A DNA stretch of 64,000 nt from Spodoptera frugiperda (GCF_023101765.2 NC_064237.1:5153649-5217648), one strand, 5' to 3'. Counted from the first letter of the stretch, positions 36,753 through 49,149 are shown. The notes: generated from the letters alone by a model not told the origin. A program made the numbers and translations.

Positions 36753-39121
36753 TTAAAATAAAACCTATATAAAGATTTTTATAAAAATAAAACCTATTTT
36801 TCAACAAAGACTGTTTTAGTTAAAATTAAAACTAAACATTCTCTACTTTTTATCTAAAAATAGACCTTTTATTACTTTTTACAATAGAATTTACTATTCT
36901 CTAACATATTTTTAAAGTGGGCTATATTTCAAATCAGACCGTTTTCCTAGAAATATGGACGGAACATGTTTCAAGTTACCGATTTTATTACTGTACTCTA
37001 GGCCGACTGAATTCTGCATAAAATGGGGGTAAAACGTGGTGACTGCCGACTTGTGTCATTAAAAATAGACATATTGGCTTCTGAAGCTCCTGTTTATAAA
37101 TTATTCAAAGTACCGCAGAATGGTTGATTGACACAGCGAAATGTGTGAGTACTAGGAACCTTTTAGTTCTTTCGTTCACCTTCTACGTACTATTTACGGT
37201 ACAAGTAGCTGATGTATTTATTTATTTTCGTTTTTATTTTGTTTTACTCTTGTGTGAATAATGCCACTCATAAAATCTTCTAGTGTTTGCAACAGAACAC
37301 GTATCTTAAAGTAGGACTATCAAAACGGTTTAATGCATTCCATTCTTATTTTAAAAGGCTTTGATTTTACGGTTTAAAATTACTGAAACCATAAAATGCA
37401 TCGCCATTATTGAGTTATTCCAATTTAAAATAACGGTTTTAAACAATTGATTTCCCATAAGAGCGCATGCATCGCGATCGGGCATGGATCGAGATTCAAA
37501 AATGGCTGGATCGCGCCACGTATAGTTATTAAATTTCAATTTTAAGCTTTATGCTTCTGGGCGATAAGAGGATTTTGATTCCCGCGTCCCGTTTTTACGA
37601 ATAAATGTAGGGTTGTTACCGCTATGGGTAAGGATTACCTGTATTATAAAGCCATTTTGTATTTAATGTTAAATAAATAAAGGTATTCGAATTACGAGAT
37701 TTTCACTCGTCACCGTTTCAGTGAAGAAGTTTATTTACAACAATGAATATTGTGTAAGTTTTTGGTAGTACAACATTTCATAAGAATTTTTGCTTTTTAT
37801 TTTATTTACACATTTATTCACGATATAAGTTCCGTACATATTCCATGGCATATTCTTTACAGTATATTTTATATTACGAAGATGCGACAGATTTGTAACA
37901 CATTACAAACAATTTAACTCGAAAGTGAATTAAGTACGATACCATACATTACCATACCATACGTATTTAAGATAATACTAAGTCTATAGAACAATAAAAC
38001 GGGTAGAATAGCATACTATTATTACCTAGATGGACGGTAAGCATTTACCGAGCTCACAACGCTAAGGGAAATCAGATTTTCAAGCTATGAGCTTAAAGGT
38101 ACTTGCTAGAGAATAGCATATTGTATCCTGCCCAGCATAATGTATGCTGTTACTAATAGCATATTGTTTCATGCAACGAGAATTTACTGTGTTTCTGAAA
38201 CAATCATTATATTTAGTACGTTTAATAATAGTATAGTGTACATTATCTAATTGGAATATGTTAAAACATTGTCAGAAGATGTGCATTGTGCAATGTGGTA
38301 ATGTGTAGATCGAAATAAGCGTAGGCCTCATCAACCTCATGGGTGTCGTGTCATTCATTGCAATCGTAATAGAAAGCCTAAATGAAAATATGAACTAAAC
38401 CTATCTTTGTAAAATTAATAAAGTAATTTTTTAAAGTTTTGACAAAAATAATTTAATAACAACGGTAAAAAATTTAGAGAAATATAACACAACACATCAC
38501 ATCCGCGACTTAAACAAAACGTCACAACGAAAAACCAACAACATAATTTTACACACAAAAAAAAATTGTTAAACACATAACACATAATTTAGCACGTCGT
38601 CCGTATTTGTAAACTCCGGAACTAAGTGAGCCACATGTCGTCACTGAGGTCGTAATATTATAAATTGACGCCGTAATTTTGAGGCAACCCTGTGCCACAT
38701 CTGCTTGGCAAAGCGTAAAAACGGTCGTCCTACACCCGGTACGGATTACTGTGTCAATGTAAACAAGATCAGTAGAAATATTTTTCATACGAGCGACGTA
38801 AATGGCAGTCGTTCCATCATTTCGCTTCATCTCATACACGATCCTAACATTTATTTCATTTCATTGTTTCGACGTTGTTTGTCTCATGGTTTATTTCAAT
38901 TGTCTTTGTAAGATATAAGATAATAATATAAGGTTATTATATAATAATTACATCAAAGTCAAAGTCAAAGCATTTATTTCAATTAATCTTTAATTAGGTA
39001 CTTTTGAAACGTCAAATTGAATTGTCCGTCAGTCTGTCTGATAGTGAAGCTATGTGCTCGTTCCAAAGTGTAGCTTTGAATGGAGAAAAACGGGAAAAAA
39101 CTCCATTACATAAAAAAGTTA
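36753..39121. other. Unassigned AT-rich stretch
   Basis: A fragment 'tcaaagtcaaagtcaaagca' + 'tttatttcaatta' at about 38,955-38,990 is a familiar lepidopteran repeat start. No gene is supported. The short overlapping open frames near 38.5-38.9 kb on opposite strands show no motif. Confidence 0.45.
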
Positions 39122-39302
39122 AGTGTGGGTGAGCCATGCTTCGGCACGAATGGGCCGACTCGACCGAGTAATACCACGGCCTCACAGGAAACCGACGTGA
39201 AACGTCGGTTGCATTGTGTTTCGTTGTATGAGTGAGGTTACCGGAGGCTCGATTACCCCGATTCCCAATCTTCCCAATCCCAGATTCCAGAAGCAGAGAG
39301 TA
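39122..39302. repeat. 'gagccatgcttcggcacgaa' interspersed repeat, copy 1
   Basis: It reads 'gtgagccatgcttcggcacg', 'aatgggccgactcgaccgag', 'ttgcattgtgtttcgttgta' and 'gattcccaatcttcccaatc'. A second copy is at 58.84-58.96 kb. Open frames on both strands across it (110 and 71 codons) come from the repeat and have no protein motif. Confidence 0.6.
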
Positions 39303-39713
39303 TCCAGAGCATCCAAATATTATTCCTTCACCATCAAGCTGCATCAGACTCCAATATTAAAATTTACCTTCTTTCTAAACGCCTCTTGCAAAATGTTAGA
39401 TAAAACTGGTATAGGTAATATGGTAACGTAATTAACACCCAACTTTTATCTCGGTACTGCAGACAGTCAGAAGTCCATAATATATAATTATGTATTTAAC
39501 ATAATCAATCAATACCATCACTTCATTAATTTTAAAGGTCGCTTTTCCTCATTTTTCTCTTTTCAATTTGTAAAAGAACATTATTTTTGTTTTTGTCCAT
39601 ACGTTCAACATGGGACACTATGTTGGATCCACTCAATTAAGTTTAACAATACGTCGGTATGAAGAGATTTATGTTGCCGTGATATTTCTGTTTTCATTTA
39701 ACACTGTGTTCAT

Positions 39714-39866
39714 CAGAGGGCCTAGTGCGAGTTCTTTTTTACGTTAACGCGACACTGCGTCTGGCCCCCTGATTGGTTGGTAAATTGGAGCTGGCAAATC
39801 AGAGCGCTGGACAACATAAACGTGTCGATTGTGTTAATGTAAAACAAAATTAGAATAGGCCCTCTG
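39714..39866. mobile_element. Foldback MITE with clear terminal inverted repeats
   Basis: The left terminus 'cagagggcctagtgcgagtt' is mirrored by the right terminus 'aaaattagaataggccctct' + 'g'. The inner words 'acgttaacgcgacactg' and 'cgtgtcgattgtgttaatgt' also pair. The core is 'cccctgattggttggtaaat'. Total length is about 153 bp. This is the best-bounded member of the family seen at 5.3, 7.3 and 35.9 kb. No obvious target duplication is visible. Confidence 0.7.
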
Positions 39867-40669
39867 TCCACTGTTTGTTATGTAACTTTGTTCTGTTTGT
39901 ATGATAACAGATTAATCTTTGTTTTTTCATGTTCTAAATATAAGTAACTCGATTCGCTATGTTTGTCTCTGTATTTAGGTAACGAACTGATGCTATGCGG
40001 GTTGAATTTTCATTTTTATACGAATGTAAGGTTGTTCGGAAAGGAGGAAAAGTTTAATGTGAGTTAAAAATATATTCTATATTGAAAAGATTACGTAGTA
40101 TTTACTAAAAGTTTGTTTAGAACGCAAACTTAATTTTGAGTCAAGAAATTGCCTTATTTTCAAGAATATTTAGTAGTAATTTTCCATGATGCAAAGACAC
40201 TAACAGCTAGGAGATATATCTTTACTTAAAATATAAGCCTAAAGCACTGCACCATTTAAACGGACCTCCCGCAAAACCTTACGAGCAGCGTTGGTAAAAA
40301 GCTAATTACTGTTGCCAATTACCGAGCTAATTTTAATTGTACTAAAGAGGCACTTAATTGATTATTACGAAGCGCCGTTAATTAACATGTCGTCTCCACG
40401 ATCAAATTGCCTTGTTTTAATTACGTCGGCTTTTTTATATTTTGCGTGCGCGGCAAAAAGTGATGGTCTAAAGGTCTATTTATCTACATGTCGAGTCGTC
40501 GATCAACTGCAGAGTCTGGACACCGGACAGTTCTCGTTAAACATATTGGAAATGGTCTCTTGTATTCGATTATTTTGTCCGCTAAATTAGTGCTTTTTCT
40601 GATATTCGTTGGTGATGTTTGTGTTTTTTTTTATTATATAAGTACCTACTTAATTTTATTATAATTTTC
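39867..40669. other. Unassigned stretch with homeodomain-like words
   Basis: Bases 40,260-40,590 are less AT-biased than their surroundings and hold repeated TAATT / TTAATTA words. A 67-codon ATG frame at 40,387 begins with a hydrophobic segment but has no known motif and no good splice donor. See findings. Confidence 0.35.
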
Positions 40670-40860
40670 GTGAGACATACTAAATTAATTAATTATTATG
40701 TTATCGGCTTACTCACGTAACTGTTTGACGAGGTACTCGACTAGTTTCAAGCCATACTAGAGGCTCATATTCATGAGTAGCATTCCGCGACACACGACGC
40801 GGCGATTGTTGCGCTACTACAGTAGCACCTATATAATATTGTGCAGTACTGAAGCAGCAG
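40670..40860. mobile_element. 'gagacatactaaatt' MITE, copy 2
   Basis: It contains 'gagacatactaaattaatta', 'atgttatcggcttactcacg', 'gacgaggtactcgactagtt', 'tcaagccatactagaggctc' and 'cgcgacacacgacgcggcga', the longer form of the 27.6 kb element. One inverted end is clear and the other is not seen. I recognise this as a widespread noctuid repeat. Confidence 0.6.
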
Positions 40861-41475
40861 TCCTATCTAAAATCTCAGTTCATATCTCCTGATAAGTAAA
40901 AGGTACAAGGTGTGATGCGATATTTTTATATACACACGCACGCAAAAAGTAACACGCATAAAATTAACATACCAAAACCAAAATCCATCGATCAGTTAAT
41001 CATTTAGAAGATAGATTCCCGAGCTCACAGGCCTATAATATTCACTTTGCTATGTGTAAATAGCCTCTAAATTAATATTGGAGCTTCGCTACCTACATCA
41101 GCATATAGGGCCTGTTAGAGATATGATTATGTAGCGGCATATCCCTGATAAGGCTAACCAAAACCGCATGGATCGTTCGGTCTACATGTATAAGCTGATG
41201 AAATGCGGCTTAGATGTGGGCCTCGATGTTACTTAGTTATAGCTCTGTAGCGATGATTAAATACGTGAATATCGTATTATCTCGGTGACTCGTGACAGCA
41301 TCGTACATAATTAACTTGTAATGTTTAGCTTATGATGATTTTTGGTTTCTGTTTAATTGAAAAATTGAGATGGAGCTCAGTACCTGTATACGTTATGAAT
41401 CAATTTTATCGACTGCTTTATTAGTAAAGCATATATTACAATACAAAAAACAGTAAGACTAATTCCTTCAAAGCT
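40861..41475. other. Unassigned AT-rich stretch
   Basis: No gene, RNA or bounded element seen. Confidence 0.45.
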
Positions 41476-41612
41476 TCAAGAAAAGAGCGTATTGTTTTAA
41501 AAGGCCGTCAACGCACCTATCTCCTATTGCTGCGGGTGTCCAAGGGCGGTGCTGATCACTTACCATCAGGTGTCTCGTCTGTTTGTTTGAACCCTATTCT
41601 ATAAAAAAGTAA
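41476..41612 (-). repeat. 'gtaagcgatc' family repeat, copy 2 (reverse)
   Basis: On + it reads 'tcaagaaaagagcgtattgt', 'aaaaggccgtcaacgcacct', 'ggcggtgctgatcacttacc' and 'atcaggtgtctcgtctgttt'. This is the reverse complement of the order at 22.9 kb. Confidence 0.65.
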
Positions 41613-42282
41613 GATACCATAATTATTTTTTTATTATGCCCAAAATGTGATGCAATTATGGGAAAATAGGTGTATAAACCATAAAGCCAGAAAATCCTGT
41701 CAAAACTCAAAACAATATTACAAACAATCGTCTTATAAAAAAATCGCGCTAACTTTTATAACATCTTCCCATCAGTCGGAAAAAGTGTAACAAAATAACG
41801 TTATGTCGTCAAAAAAAATCTTTAATAAATTAAACCTTTGGTCAGGCTTCGGCCTAACTTTACGGACATCGACAAATTAGATCAACAGTCAGCCGTCCCG
41901 GGGGTGCAAAAACACACCGTGTTCCATCAAGCCAGTTACGAGTGTACGTTTTTTTGTACTATGTACTGTGAACTGACTCCACAATTTTCCTATGAATACC
42001 GCCGGAATTATCTGGGTCATAAAACGTATGTTCGGACATGTGTCTGCATAGTTTAATGTTTTTGTATCGTGAAATGTTAGTAAAACTGTTAACCGTAGTT
42101 TGATATTTTTTATTATTAATAATAGTTTATTTCAAAAAAGAATTACACATTACAATATTATGACACTTATCTAGAACTCATTAAAATGTATTGGTGTTTA
42201 TATATACTTCGTGACATTAAATGTTGCTATTTTCTAAACTTGACGCCTTGTAAGCCGAGATGTTAACAAGTTTCAAGTTGTT

Positions 42283-42364
42283 CCGTGTCCATGGGCGACG
42301 CTGATCGCTTACCATCAGGTGACCCGTCTGCTTGTTTGCCCTCTTTCCCATAAAGAAAAAAAAA
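42283..42364 (-). repeat. 'gtaagcgatc' family repeat, copy 3 (reverse)
   Basis: It reads 'cgtgtccatgggcgacgctg', 'atcgcttaccatcaggtgac' and 'ccgtctgcttgtttgccctc' + 'tttcccataaa'. It is a shorter fragment than the 41.5 kb copy and ends in an A-run. Confidence 0.65.
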
Positions 42365-45300
42365 CATTCACATTCATATAACTATATAAGTATTGTTAGT
42401 GTTTTTCTTACCTTAAACTTAAATACACCTTACCATACTAGCCCTTAATTTAGTTATGTTCTCCTAACATAAACGTTAGAATCAAGTAACACCTACTTAA
42501 ACCACTAAAATGACATGGCAACAAAGATTTTATGCAAACTTTTCCACGTGGCCTCTCAAGTCCAACCCTTGGGGAAACCAAACACCACTTGTGTTCAAGA
42601 AGAGAATGGACGTTGTTTAACTTTGTACTGCTGAAACGTAATACTGCTATTTTTCTTCACTACCTCTCTTATAATCTAATAATACTACAGGATCTTGTAG
42701 TAAAATAAATATTGTTGAAGTAAGGTATAGTTATAATTTATTTATGTAACTATACTACGAAGTACAGGCTTCCATTATTTGAAGGAGTAGTCATACGTAA
42801 TAAAATGTATACCTTTCAAGGAAAAACGAATGGTCTATAGTAATTTTTTGTTGTGATAATCAAGACAAAATATTTAAGACGCCTGCTTCTCATGCACAAA
42901 GGTGCGGTTTCGAAACCTACTAATGGCAGGTACCAAAGTATCATTTTTGAGTTATGTGTACTTTCTAAAGTTATTTAGACACCAATGACAAACAACTTAG
43001 GATTATAATTATCTTGTTCTTGCATTTTACAACTCTTTAACTATATACACGACAACTAGTAAACAATTATTGTAACATAATCAACTTTATAAAATCTAAA
43101 GAAGCATAGTACTTTTCAATCTATCAGAAAAAACACTATATAGGTATTTTCGATTATTAGCAAGCGTCAAGTTTTTAAAAGAATGTAGTTCGCCTCGTTT
43201 ATACTGATTTCCTGTGGGAGTGTTCCAGTTTTTCTAGGAGTATAATAATGTAATTTACTCCTGTTTCTAAGCTACTTATTCCCTTAGTGTCACTTAACAT
43301 TCTTCTGGTAACTTCAAATGATATCTCTTGGCGTTTTATTGATATGTTATTTTGTAGACAAGTTTATTGATGTGCTATAGCTGTAACTAGTTTAACACGA
43401 TACACGTGTATTCTATATTGGTAAAGTGCCATAATTATATCTAATTGCACAAGAAAACAGTGCTTTAGTTAAGTGAGAAAACAGTGCACCTATGAGTCCT
43501 ATGTGGCGGTAATAGAGATAAATTTTCTCCGTCACAAGTAAAATAAGCTAAAAACTTTGTTTGTCAAAATCGTTGTATCGTATGCGAGATCTTTTACTAG
43601 ATAGTAATACTTGTGACCGCTCGATCAAGCAGTCTGTAATGTAATGTCTGTACAAATATAAAGCAACAATGTTTCCTAAACCAACATTTTACAGCAAAAT
43701 CTTGTAGTCTAGTCCATAACTTAGTAATACCAGTAGAACTTCCATATGTACCAACGAATAATGTTGCTCCAGCCAAAAATACTTTAAAACAATATATGAG
43801 AAAACTCCCGTCCGTTTATCATGTTGTCTTCATAGAATTTGAGGTGAAGCAAATGAAAAAGTAACAAATGTACGTGTTCCGAACAATCTTACCTGTTTTA
43901 AAATGTTTATTCAACGACAAGACGTAGAGGCAGGTAGGAGGTAGTAGAGGTACAGGCTGTCTGAAACACGCTGGGAAAAATAACATCGTTAAAAATGCTA
44001 CATATTACCATTTTTATTAGAAAATATACTTACCGGGTATATACGAGATAGGATACCGCGAATAAATTGCGTGACTTTCACGACGGCATTTGTCACCCTT
44101 AGACCCTTGGCACTTGTGAAATTGTGCTCATATTGTAAGGGCTAATCCTCGACGAGAATTCATCAGCTTCTAACGTTGGCCCTTATCGGACCGACCCTCG
44201 CTTTCAACATCCATCCACATTATTTTTTGTCACACTATAAGTTTATAACAAAGTTAACGTGTCTCCGGCAAACTGTGTAATAAAATTTCGCTCCTTTGAC
44301 TGTAACTTTGCCGTAAAATATAGGCACGTGCATGGTTCGTACGCCTTGTTTGTGAGGGAGGTCTATGGTTTCTTTTTGTTTTGTGTCTGCTACAAAAACG
44401 TTGAACAGAAACGTATGTCAAGTCAGTCTCTATGAATACATAACCTCCAAATTGAAAATGTCGATTCATTCGCGTGTGTTTAGTCAATCCCGAAATGATT
44501 ACAATTTAAATAGGATTAATATTATTTGCTTTCAATGAAATGGATTTGTTGTCCCCGAATTAATTATATTGATTAATTTATTGTTGATAGTTAATAATTT
44601 AAGAACACAACTAGTACTGCGCAACTATCTTTAATTTGATTTTATGTTTAATGTTTACTGTACAAATGTTGTGTTAAGGTTAGGGCAATTAATACTTGTG
44701 TTTACACAGTAACTTTATTAACAAATTGGTACAGTATCTTATAGCTTACGATGAAATCTCATGTTTCTAAGAAGGATATTCGATGCTATTTACTACAAGG
44801 GCTAGGCTGACCCTTAGTTAGCCCTTAAATCAAGTAATTAAATAAAAGTTCATGAATACGTCTCAGATCGTAAAGTTTTGAGAATTCAAGCAAGCCTTAG
44901 CATTAAATCAGATAGAGTGCTTTAAGTATTAATTTGATTCTTTGAGTTATATGAGAAAAGTCGTTGGAATTTTAAAGAAGAATTATTATTACGAAACATA
45001 TTTCGATTAATTTCTTGACACTATGCTGATATCTTTGTTGATTAAACTTCTACAGCTGCAATAAAATACAGATTACGAGATGACAAATATCCTAAACGAG
45101 TCCTTGGATATTCAGCTGAGAACACAAGAAATCTCCGTGGAAATTGAACGTTTTATAAAGTATAATAGTCCAATAAATTATACAGTTCAGTGCCTTTCTG
45201 GTGGCACCAACATTATCAACTGCCCATTTCACGTTTTTAATCAACACCAAGAATCCGAATTTAAGTTTCTAAATTCTCGTTAATATGCTATCCATTACTG

Positions 45301-46381
45301 GGTAGCGACTAAAGTTTGCATTAGCATTATCGCGGCAGTGGACTCGTAAAAAGCAAAGTTATCAAAGGCGAATGCTCTCACTTGGAAGTTAATGAGTCGA
45401 CAGTGCGGTAAAGTCAGAAAAGTAGGCATTTATTTTCATACAACGTTTTGTACTACCGTTGGTGTGGGGCTTTGCTTGAGAATTGTTTTCTCAGTAACAT
45501 GTATGTGTGAAATTGTATTCGAAATTACTTGGTTGTTTTTATTTTTATACTTGAAAAGTTATGTATGAAGACTTGTATTTTTTATATATTTAAATAGATG
45601 TTCTTGGTAGAATACCTCTTTTATTACAGGTCCTTAAATAAATAACAAACTGAATATTTTATTTATAAATTCATAAAATCAACACTTTCTGATAAAATTC
45701 ACCACACTTACGTTTCATGGAAAACTTGTTTGAATACTCCCGCTACCGACTCGTTATATTTTTATGTAAAACAGACCGAACCCCTTCCTCACATAATTCC
45801 GGAGAACACAGACTGACAATACATTCCATTCCCATAGAATATAGACATATTTATGATGCACTTACCAGCCCTGTAAAAACATTCTCTCAATTTCTTTCGC
45901 CATTTTTAACGTACAAGGATTTCTTTTATGTAAATAAGAAAGGCTGGTAACCCAAGAACGTGTGTAATGTCGTTGTGGTGCTTTATATTATTATTTCTAA
46001 GATGGCTGACATAAAAATGGCGCGAATAAAGATAAGCTCCGTTAACTGTGTACATTACACGTCTATTAAAATTTAAGTGACTGTACTGGAATAAAATTAT
46101 GTTGTGTGAGGAAATGACTACGTAATTTTGTTTGTGAAGAATGTCGAGAAAGGATGCAGTTTGTTGTGTCATTTGAAGATAATGTTATTGTGTAATGTAA
46201 GCGCAGAACGCGGTATGGAATAAACATGAATCAGCGGGGGGTGCGTTTGCGGTAATTCCCACTGTAAAGTGAGCATTTTATCGTTTGTTTGTTTGTTAGT
46301 AAGTAAGTAAGTGTTTAAATGCAGTTACTGTTATGATACCTAATAGTTATTAGGTAGTACAGGTTGAGATTCCCGTCTAAT
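42365..46381. other. Mostly unassigned AT-rich stretch
   Basis: It holds a probable second-family SINE at 42.88-43.0 kb and a (GTTT)n/(AAGT)n simple repeat at 46,285-46,312. I find no coding exon. Frames at 44.3, 45.1, 45.7 and 46.0 kb have no motif. Confidence 0.45.
42880..43005 (+). repeat. Possible second-family SINE
   Basis: The sequence 'gacgcctgcttctcatgcac', 'aaaggtgcggtttcgaaacc' and 'tactaatggcaggtaccaaa' has a decayed B-box-like 'ggtttcgaaacc'. It is followed by 'gagttatgtgtactttctaa' and 'gacaccaatgacaaacaact', as in a lepidopteran tRNA-derived SINE distinct from the 12.2 kb family. The call is tentative. Confidence 0.45.
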
Positions 46382-46761
46382 AATTAATTAGATCGGACTA
46401 ACTTACCTGTGACGTCCGATCCTCAATTGTGTAGGTAGCATCATCCTCGCTAATTATACTTGTAGTACGCACTTATTAGGGCACGCTGTCACAATATTTA
46501 AAGATGAACACATTCATAAAAAATATTTATACTCTGTGGTCATCTCTTCCCACACTGGCAACATCATTTACTTCAAAGCATACCTGCAACACAACTCAAA
46601 CAGGGGCAAAAATAAACAGGTTCCATGTTTATAATCCGGGAAGGGTAGGGACTTAGCGAGGATGATGCTACCTACACAATTGAGGATCGGACGTCACAGG
46701 TAAGTTAGTCCGATCTAATTAATTGTATAGGTAGCATCATCCTCGCTAATTATACTTGTAG
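46382..46761. mobile_element. Compact element with perfect 72-bp inverted repeats
   Basis: Arm 46,382-46,453 is the exact reverse complement of 46,653-46,724. The right arm runs directly into a 41-bp direct copy (46,721-46,761) of the sequence at 46,425-46,465 ('gtaggtagcatcatcctcgc', 'taattatacttgtag', one difference). Inside the left arm begins a 144-bp segment (46,425-46,568) that recurs inverted at 58,289-58,432. No coding frame is present. This looks like a non-autonomous DNA transposon or a nested rearrangement of one. Confidence 0.75.
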
Positions 46762-48387
46762 CTGTTCAAAGAAAGAGTTGTGTTGATAAACAACACTGTT
46801 TAAATATTTGAACATTGTTGTACCTACTTAAACAAGACATATATGGTATAATAAAATCAATATGTCCCGAGTACTGTAGAAACTTAAGTAAGCAATAAGT
46901 ACTAAATCAAATTATGTTTAGAATCTCTCAAGTACCTAAACCTTTACCTAAAACATTAAAAGATTTCTATAACTAGTGCTTCAACCACTCGTGGTTTGCA
47001 CCATTTTTATGAACCGAAAATACTTCTAGTATCACCTACATTATTTAGTAGGTATTTTACCAATATTAACTAAAGAGATCTAGGTATTCGTTAGTATATG
47101 TATCAAACGCTTTAAAATTGATTATGAATAACTAGTGGCGCCACTTATTGTGTGCATTACCTATGAACAATAATTGTATGTTTAAATAAATCCAGTCTAT
47201 TATGAAAATCTAAGATCTTTCATAAGATAAGTACTTATTAAGAATTATCAAATATTCTATACTTAGTTTAAAATGTTTAAGTTCCCAATTTTCAGTAAAA
47301 CTATAATCTGATCATAAATCACACATCATTAGCTACAGAGCTTATTGCAACCAATATCAAGATTGTTGACAATGGATTTATTATAAGAACAACCAATGAA
47401 GACGGATTGACTGACCAGGCAGTTGCATTATTTAAATGATTTCAATACAGATGCATCCATTTGAGACTTTAGCAGTAGATACATGTCCACTGCCTAGACA
47501 TGTATTCACTTCAAACTGTAGAAAACATATTGTTAAGTTTACTCCTCATCAGCTTTAAACCTAACAATAGTCATTTCACTGACATTCAAAATTTGCATTG
47601 TCCCTGCTAATAGCAGCAAGCTTTTGTTTCATAAGATTTACTTTGTTAACAATAAAATTAACTTCCAACATTTTTGAATGTTTTTAGTCAAATCCAAATA
47701 ACTTATGACAGATTTGTCCCAGGACAATTAAAAATTATTCTTAATAAAAATAGTAGGTACTAAAATAAAGTTCTAGTTCATTAGAATTTTCATTTTCATT
47801 CATGCTATCAATATTGATCTAGTTTGAATTATATATGTGATAGTTAATAGTCCTAAACTATACCTAAGCTATGATTTCATAATTAATAAATAATATATAT
47901 TTATTTGTTGAATATATCTTATCTATCTGGACTTGTGTGTACCATACAATAAAAACAATGGTAGGTACATAAAGTGAATTTAAAATTAAATGGCAATATT
48001 CTCTGCCAGTCACCCTTAGGGTTTAAATAACAATGATACATATTATGTATTTTAGAATAATAATGGAGTGTGGGATACACTTCATATTAAGGTTTCTCTG
48101 GCCTTAATTTGAATACACTTCTAAAAAACCATGTTAATAATTATCTATCTGATAGTATTGAAAAAATATCTATGATAAGCCATCATTAAATTTAAAAGTA
48201 AAATATAATATCACATGATATACTTATGCTGTAAAAGAGTGTATGTCAAAAGTGATCCAAGGTAAAATCCTATTAGTGTTTTGTTTCATTTGACAATATG
48301 AAATACCAACATTATTCCCATAAAATGGAGTAGTAAGTACTCCTTTTCTTAGGAAAACATTCCTGATAATATGATAACAATCAGTGT
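46762..48387. other. Unassigned AT-rich stretch before the retrotransposon
   Basis: No coding exon or named repeat was recognised. It is part of the interval bracketed by the 144-bp inverted repeats. Confidence 0.45.
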
Positions 48388-48392
48388 GTATT
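48388..48392 (+). repeat. Target-site duplication, left
   Basis: The pentanucleotide 'gtatt' directly precedes the 5' LTR and is repeated exactly after the 3' LTR at 54,937-54,941. Five bases fits the staggered cut made by LTR-retrotransposon integrases. Confidence 0.95.
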
Positions 48393-48582
48393 TGTTTGAG
48401 CGAAAGTTTAACATCGCGCTCGATAGATGGCGTTGTACATTTTGTGTCGTTTTCTGAATCGCGGTGTCGAGATTCTCCGCCGATAGACTACACCCCTTGA
48501 AGAAAAATAAATTTTTGTACTCGACTAGGAAACAAATGTAGTTTCATTATTCACTTCCCCGGGAGTTGTATAGTGCCGAACA
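48393..48582 (+). repeat. 5' long terminal repeat
   Basis: It begins 'tgtttgagcgaaag' and ends 'gtgccgaaca', and is identical over 190 bases to 54,747-54,936. In this position it supplies the promoter. An AATAAA lies at 48,506-48,511. I do not see a clear TATA box, so the start site would be initiator-driven. Confidence 0.95.
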
Positions 48583-49149
48583 TTTGGTCCTTCGAGCCGG
48601 ATAAGTGAGATCCAGAGTGTTCTGTGTAATACTTGGCGTAGAAACCAGGGTGGATCGCCCTGAAGCGCCGCACACCCAAGCTGGTGTGCAAAGTGAAGTG
48701 CAGTGAATAGTGAAGTGAGTGCTGCAGCAGTGGAGTTGGCGTGGAACAGCACCAGGTGGCGCAGGGCGAGGACCAGCACCAGGTGGCGCAGGGCGTGATC
48801 GAAGCACCAGACCAAAGAGGCGGCGCAGGGCGAAGTTCGAGTACCACGGAGTGAGGAGTGCAGCAAGCTAGACATTACCGCTCAGTGAGGCACTGGGCAG
48901 GTGGTCTAGTTCACCAGTGATTGCGGAGTTTTCACCTGCTGTCAACAGCTGGGTGACGCAGTACAAGTGAGTGAGTGTGAAGTGGCCGATTCAGTGAGGT
49001 GTAGAAGACAAAATCGTGAGTACTTTTATGTATTATCTTTGCAACATAGAAAACTTTCATCTGGAAACATTTTATTGACTTTGGTAGACTTTAATTAAAA
49101 GTTAAGTTTTTAAAGTTTAATTTGTAGCATCTAACTGGTTAAGGTCAAA
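48583..49149 (+). other. BEL leader (5' untranslated region)
   Basis: About 567 bases separate the LTR from the Gag start. It carries the primer binding site and then a GC-rich imperfect repeat: 'gcaccaggtggcgcagggcg' occurs at 48,749-48,768 and 48,776-48,795, with a shortened third copy 'gcggcgcagggcg' at 48,820-48,832. The region could hold packaging or dimerisation structure. A 'gtgagtac' at 49,016 and a T-rich stretch ending in 'ag' at 49,127 could bound a short leader intron (inference). Antisense open frames over this leader are shadows of its composition. Confidence 0.75.
48585..48602 (+). other. Primer binding site, tRNA-Tyr type
   Basis: The 18 bases 'tggtccttcgagccggat' begin two bases after the LTR. 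Their reverse complement ends in CCA and reads as the acceptor and T-stem 3' strand of insect tRNA-Tyr ('..ccggctcgaaggacca', recalled, not searched). This is where minus-strand synthesis would be primed. Confidence 0.85.

Noticed and set aside
39012..39344. 110-codon antisense frame
   Set aside because: It spans the 'gagccatgcttcggcacgaa' interspersed repeat and overlaps a + frame in the same repeat. No motif.
48525..48875. Three overlapping antisense frames of 86-116 codons
   Set aside because: They lie over the LTR and the GC-rich leader of the BEL element and reflect its tandem repeat, not protein.
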